From assembly GCA_000620185.1 (NCBI GenBank), contig JHVO01000012.1, forward strand, positions 164,571-228,570: 64,000 nucleotides of DNA, in the 5' to 3' direction. The notes beneath the pieces were generated by a model that did not search any database, had not been told where the DNA came from, and worked only from the letters and a program-made list of their open reading frames with translations. Source of the stretch: Geodermatophilaceae bacterium URHB0062. GTDB lineage: Bacteria; Actinomycetota; Actinomycetes; Mycobacteriales; Geodermatophilaceae. This document shows positions 62,832-64,000 of this stretch, piece by piece; the stretch's first letter is position 1; each line of letters begins with the position of its first letter. The translations under genes were made by a program, and so were the position numbers.

Positions 62832-63030
62832 GGGATGAAGCATGCCAGGGGACGGCGACGAGAACTGGCGGTTTTCGGACGCGGGGATGGGCCAGTGCTT
62901 ACCGCCACCGGTGGCATGTCAAGGCCTTCATCACATCTGTGGACAGGCTGCTGACCTGGGGATTCGTCTGGTCGAAGTCCAGTCCGATGGATACAATTCG
63001 CACAAAGGTTCGATGGTATGGAGGTGGGCG

Positions 63031-64000
63031 GTGGGCGAGCTGGAGTCGGCGCTGGACGCGCTCACCACCGACGATCTCCATGCGATGGGTTCCGCCGCAT
63101 TGCTCGACCGGACAGCCGAACTGGTCCGCGCGCGGAACCGGATCGACGCCGAGCTGGCCCGCACCGTCCGGATCGCCGACCTGATGCAGGCGCCGGAGTA
63201 CGACGGGCTGAAGACGATGCGGTCGTGGCTGCGCGGGCACGCCCGGCTCTCCTCCACAGCGATCGGGCAGATCGTCCGCACCGGGCGGGCGATCGAGGCG
63301 CTGCCGGCGGTCGCGGCGGCGTTCGCCGCCGGGCGGATCACCGCCGAGCAGGTCTCGGTACTCGCCCCGATCACCAGCCCCGCCCACCGGGCCGCCGCGG
63401 CCGAGCAGGGTGTCGACCTCGCCGCGGTCGACACCCTGCTGGCCGACACCGCGGCCACCCGCGAGCACGCCCACCTCGGCCAGGTGGTGCACCACTACCT
63501 GGCCCGACTCGACCCCGACGGCCCCGAACCCGACCCCACCGAGAGCCGGTCGCTGACCCTCGCCAAGCACGCCGACGGCAGCCTGTCCATCCGCGGCGAA
63601 CTCGACGCCGCCGGCGGGGAGAAGGTGCAGGCCGCCCTCGAGTCGCTGGTGCAGGCCGACCGGCCCCAGGGCGATCTGCGCAGCCGCGCCCAGCAGCTCG
63701 GCGACGCGCTGGTGCAGTGGGCCGACACCACCCTCGCCGCCGGCGGGCTGCCGATACTGCGCACCGTCAAGCCGCACGTGATCGTCACCATCGGCATCGA
63801 CGACCTGGTCGACCCCACCACCGGCCCCGGTGCCGCCGGCCTGGGGTTCGGCGCCACCATCTCCGCCGCCCGCGCCCGCTGGCTGGCCTGCGACGGCAAC
63901 ATCACCCGGATCGTGATCGGCCCCGAGGGTCAGCCCCTGGAGCTGGGCCGCAGCCACCGCGTCGTGCCTGCGCACCTGCGCCGGGCCGTCGAGCAGCGCG
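63031..64000 (+). CDS. DUF222 (13E12 repeat) HNH endonuclease family protein, N-terminal part
   Basis: At least 323 codons, open at the right edge; the HNH motif expected near the C-terminus is outside the window. DUF222 is clear: LLDRTAELVRARNRIDAELAR, MRSWLRGHARLSSTAIGQIVRTGRA (split after LSSTA), AAFAAGRITAEQVSVLAPI, then LRTVKPHVIVTIGIDDL. GGAGGTG lies before the GTG at 63031; an in-frame ATG at 63013 is an alternative. A possible -10 TACAAT is at 62992-62997. These genes exist in many copies in actinobacteria and are linked to mobile or repeated DNA. Confidence 0.88.
   Translation, partial: MGELESALDALTTDDLHAMGSAALLDRTAELVRARNRIDAELARTVRIADLMQAPEYDGLKTMRSWLRGHARLSSTAIGQIVRTGRAIEALPAVAAAFAAGRITAEQVSVLAPITSPAHRAAAAEQGVDLAAVDTLLADTAATREHAHLGQVVHHYLARLDPDGPEPDPTESRSLTLAKHADGSLSIRGELDAAGGEKVQAALESLVQADRPQGDLRSRAQQLGDALVQWADTTLAAGGLPILRTVKPHVIVTIGIDDLVDPTTGPGAAGLGFGATISAARARWLACDGNITRIVIGPEGQPLELGRSHRVVPAHLRRAVEQR

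Overview
The window is very high in GC, with densely packed genes, many GTG starts and stop/start overlaps, and an actinobacterial gene complement (DUF4245, DUF1707, DUF6542, a 13E12-type DUF222/HNH gene, GltA2-type citrate synthase, class II fumarase and class II FBPase). It comes from a motile, high-GC actinomycete. A member of the Geodermatophilaceae (Blastococcus, Geodermatophilus or Modestobacter type) is the most likely source; this is inferred from gene content, not proved.

Layout: (1) 1-6345 holds the end of a cis-prenyltransferase gene, a DUF885 hydrolase, a DrrAB-like ABC exporter, a PhoH-type PIN-ATPase behind a structured leader, and an AbiEi/DUF559-like protein. (2) 6441-41134 is a nearly complete flagellar cluster. 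Its minus-strand part reads, in transcription order, fliA, a second flagellin, fliC, fliD-fliS-fliT, flgB-flgC-fliE-fliF-fliG-fliH-fliI-fliJ-(NlpC/transglycosylase)-fliK-flgD-flgE, flbD-motA-motB-fliL, fliM-fliN-fliO-fliP-fliQ-fliR-flhB, and flhA-(flhF-like)-small membrane gene. Its plus-strand part is flgN-flgK-flgL-fliW-csrA. (3) 41336-45664 holds poorly known genes: an orphan, a divergent sigma-like protein, a DUF2975/XRE pair, an unknown two-gene unit and a secreted beta-sandwich protein. (4) 45763-62831 is mostly housekeeping: a cell-wall peptidase, citrate synthase, fumarase, GlpX, exonuclease VII, a lipid-droplet-associated homologue, IspH, RmuC, and an Ogt/Ada-AlkA repair pair. (5) A DUF222/HNH gene runs off the right end.

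How the parts work together: fliA encodes a sigma-28 factor. The junctions between flagellar transcription units carry a strong hairpin, a sigma-28-like promoter, or both. The best promoters read TCAA/TCAG, exactly 16 bases, then GCCGATGA or GCCGTAAC. FliW and CsrA are encoded next to the filament genes, and the fliC leader has a hairpin that shows ACGGAU in its loop plus a GGA in the Shine-Dalgarno sequence, as in the FliW-CsrA-flagellin circuit of Bacillus. Rod genes flgF/flgG, flgM, flhG and all chemotaxis genes are absent from the window.

Most notable: a 1050-residue FlhF-like protein whose GTPase P-loop is gone; a second flagellin with an EF-hand-type loop and a decayed promoter; a divergent sigma-like protein; an unknown gene pair behind a consensus sigma-28 -10 box; and an NlpC/P60-VanY fusion lacking the usual NlpC histidine. 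Outside the flagellar part, the order phoH - fumC - glpX - DUF4245 - xseB/xseA - Rv1109c-like - ispH matches the mycobacterial Rv1095-Rv1111 block as I remember it, so the flagellar cluster sits inside an old actinobacterial core block.
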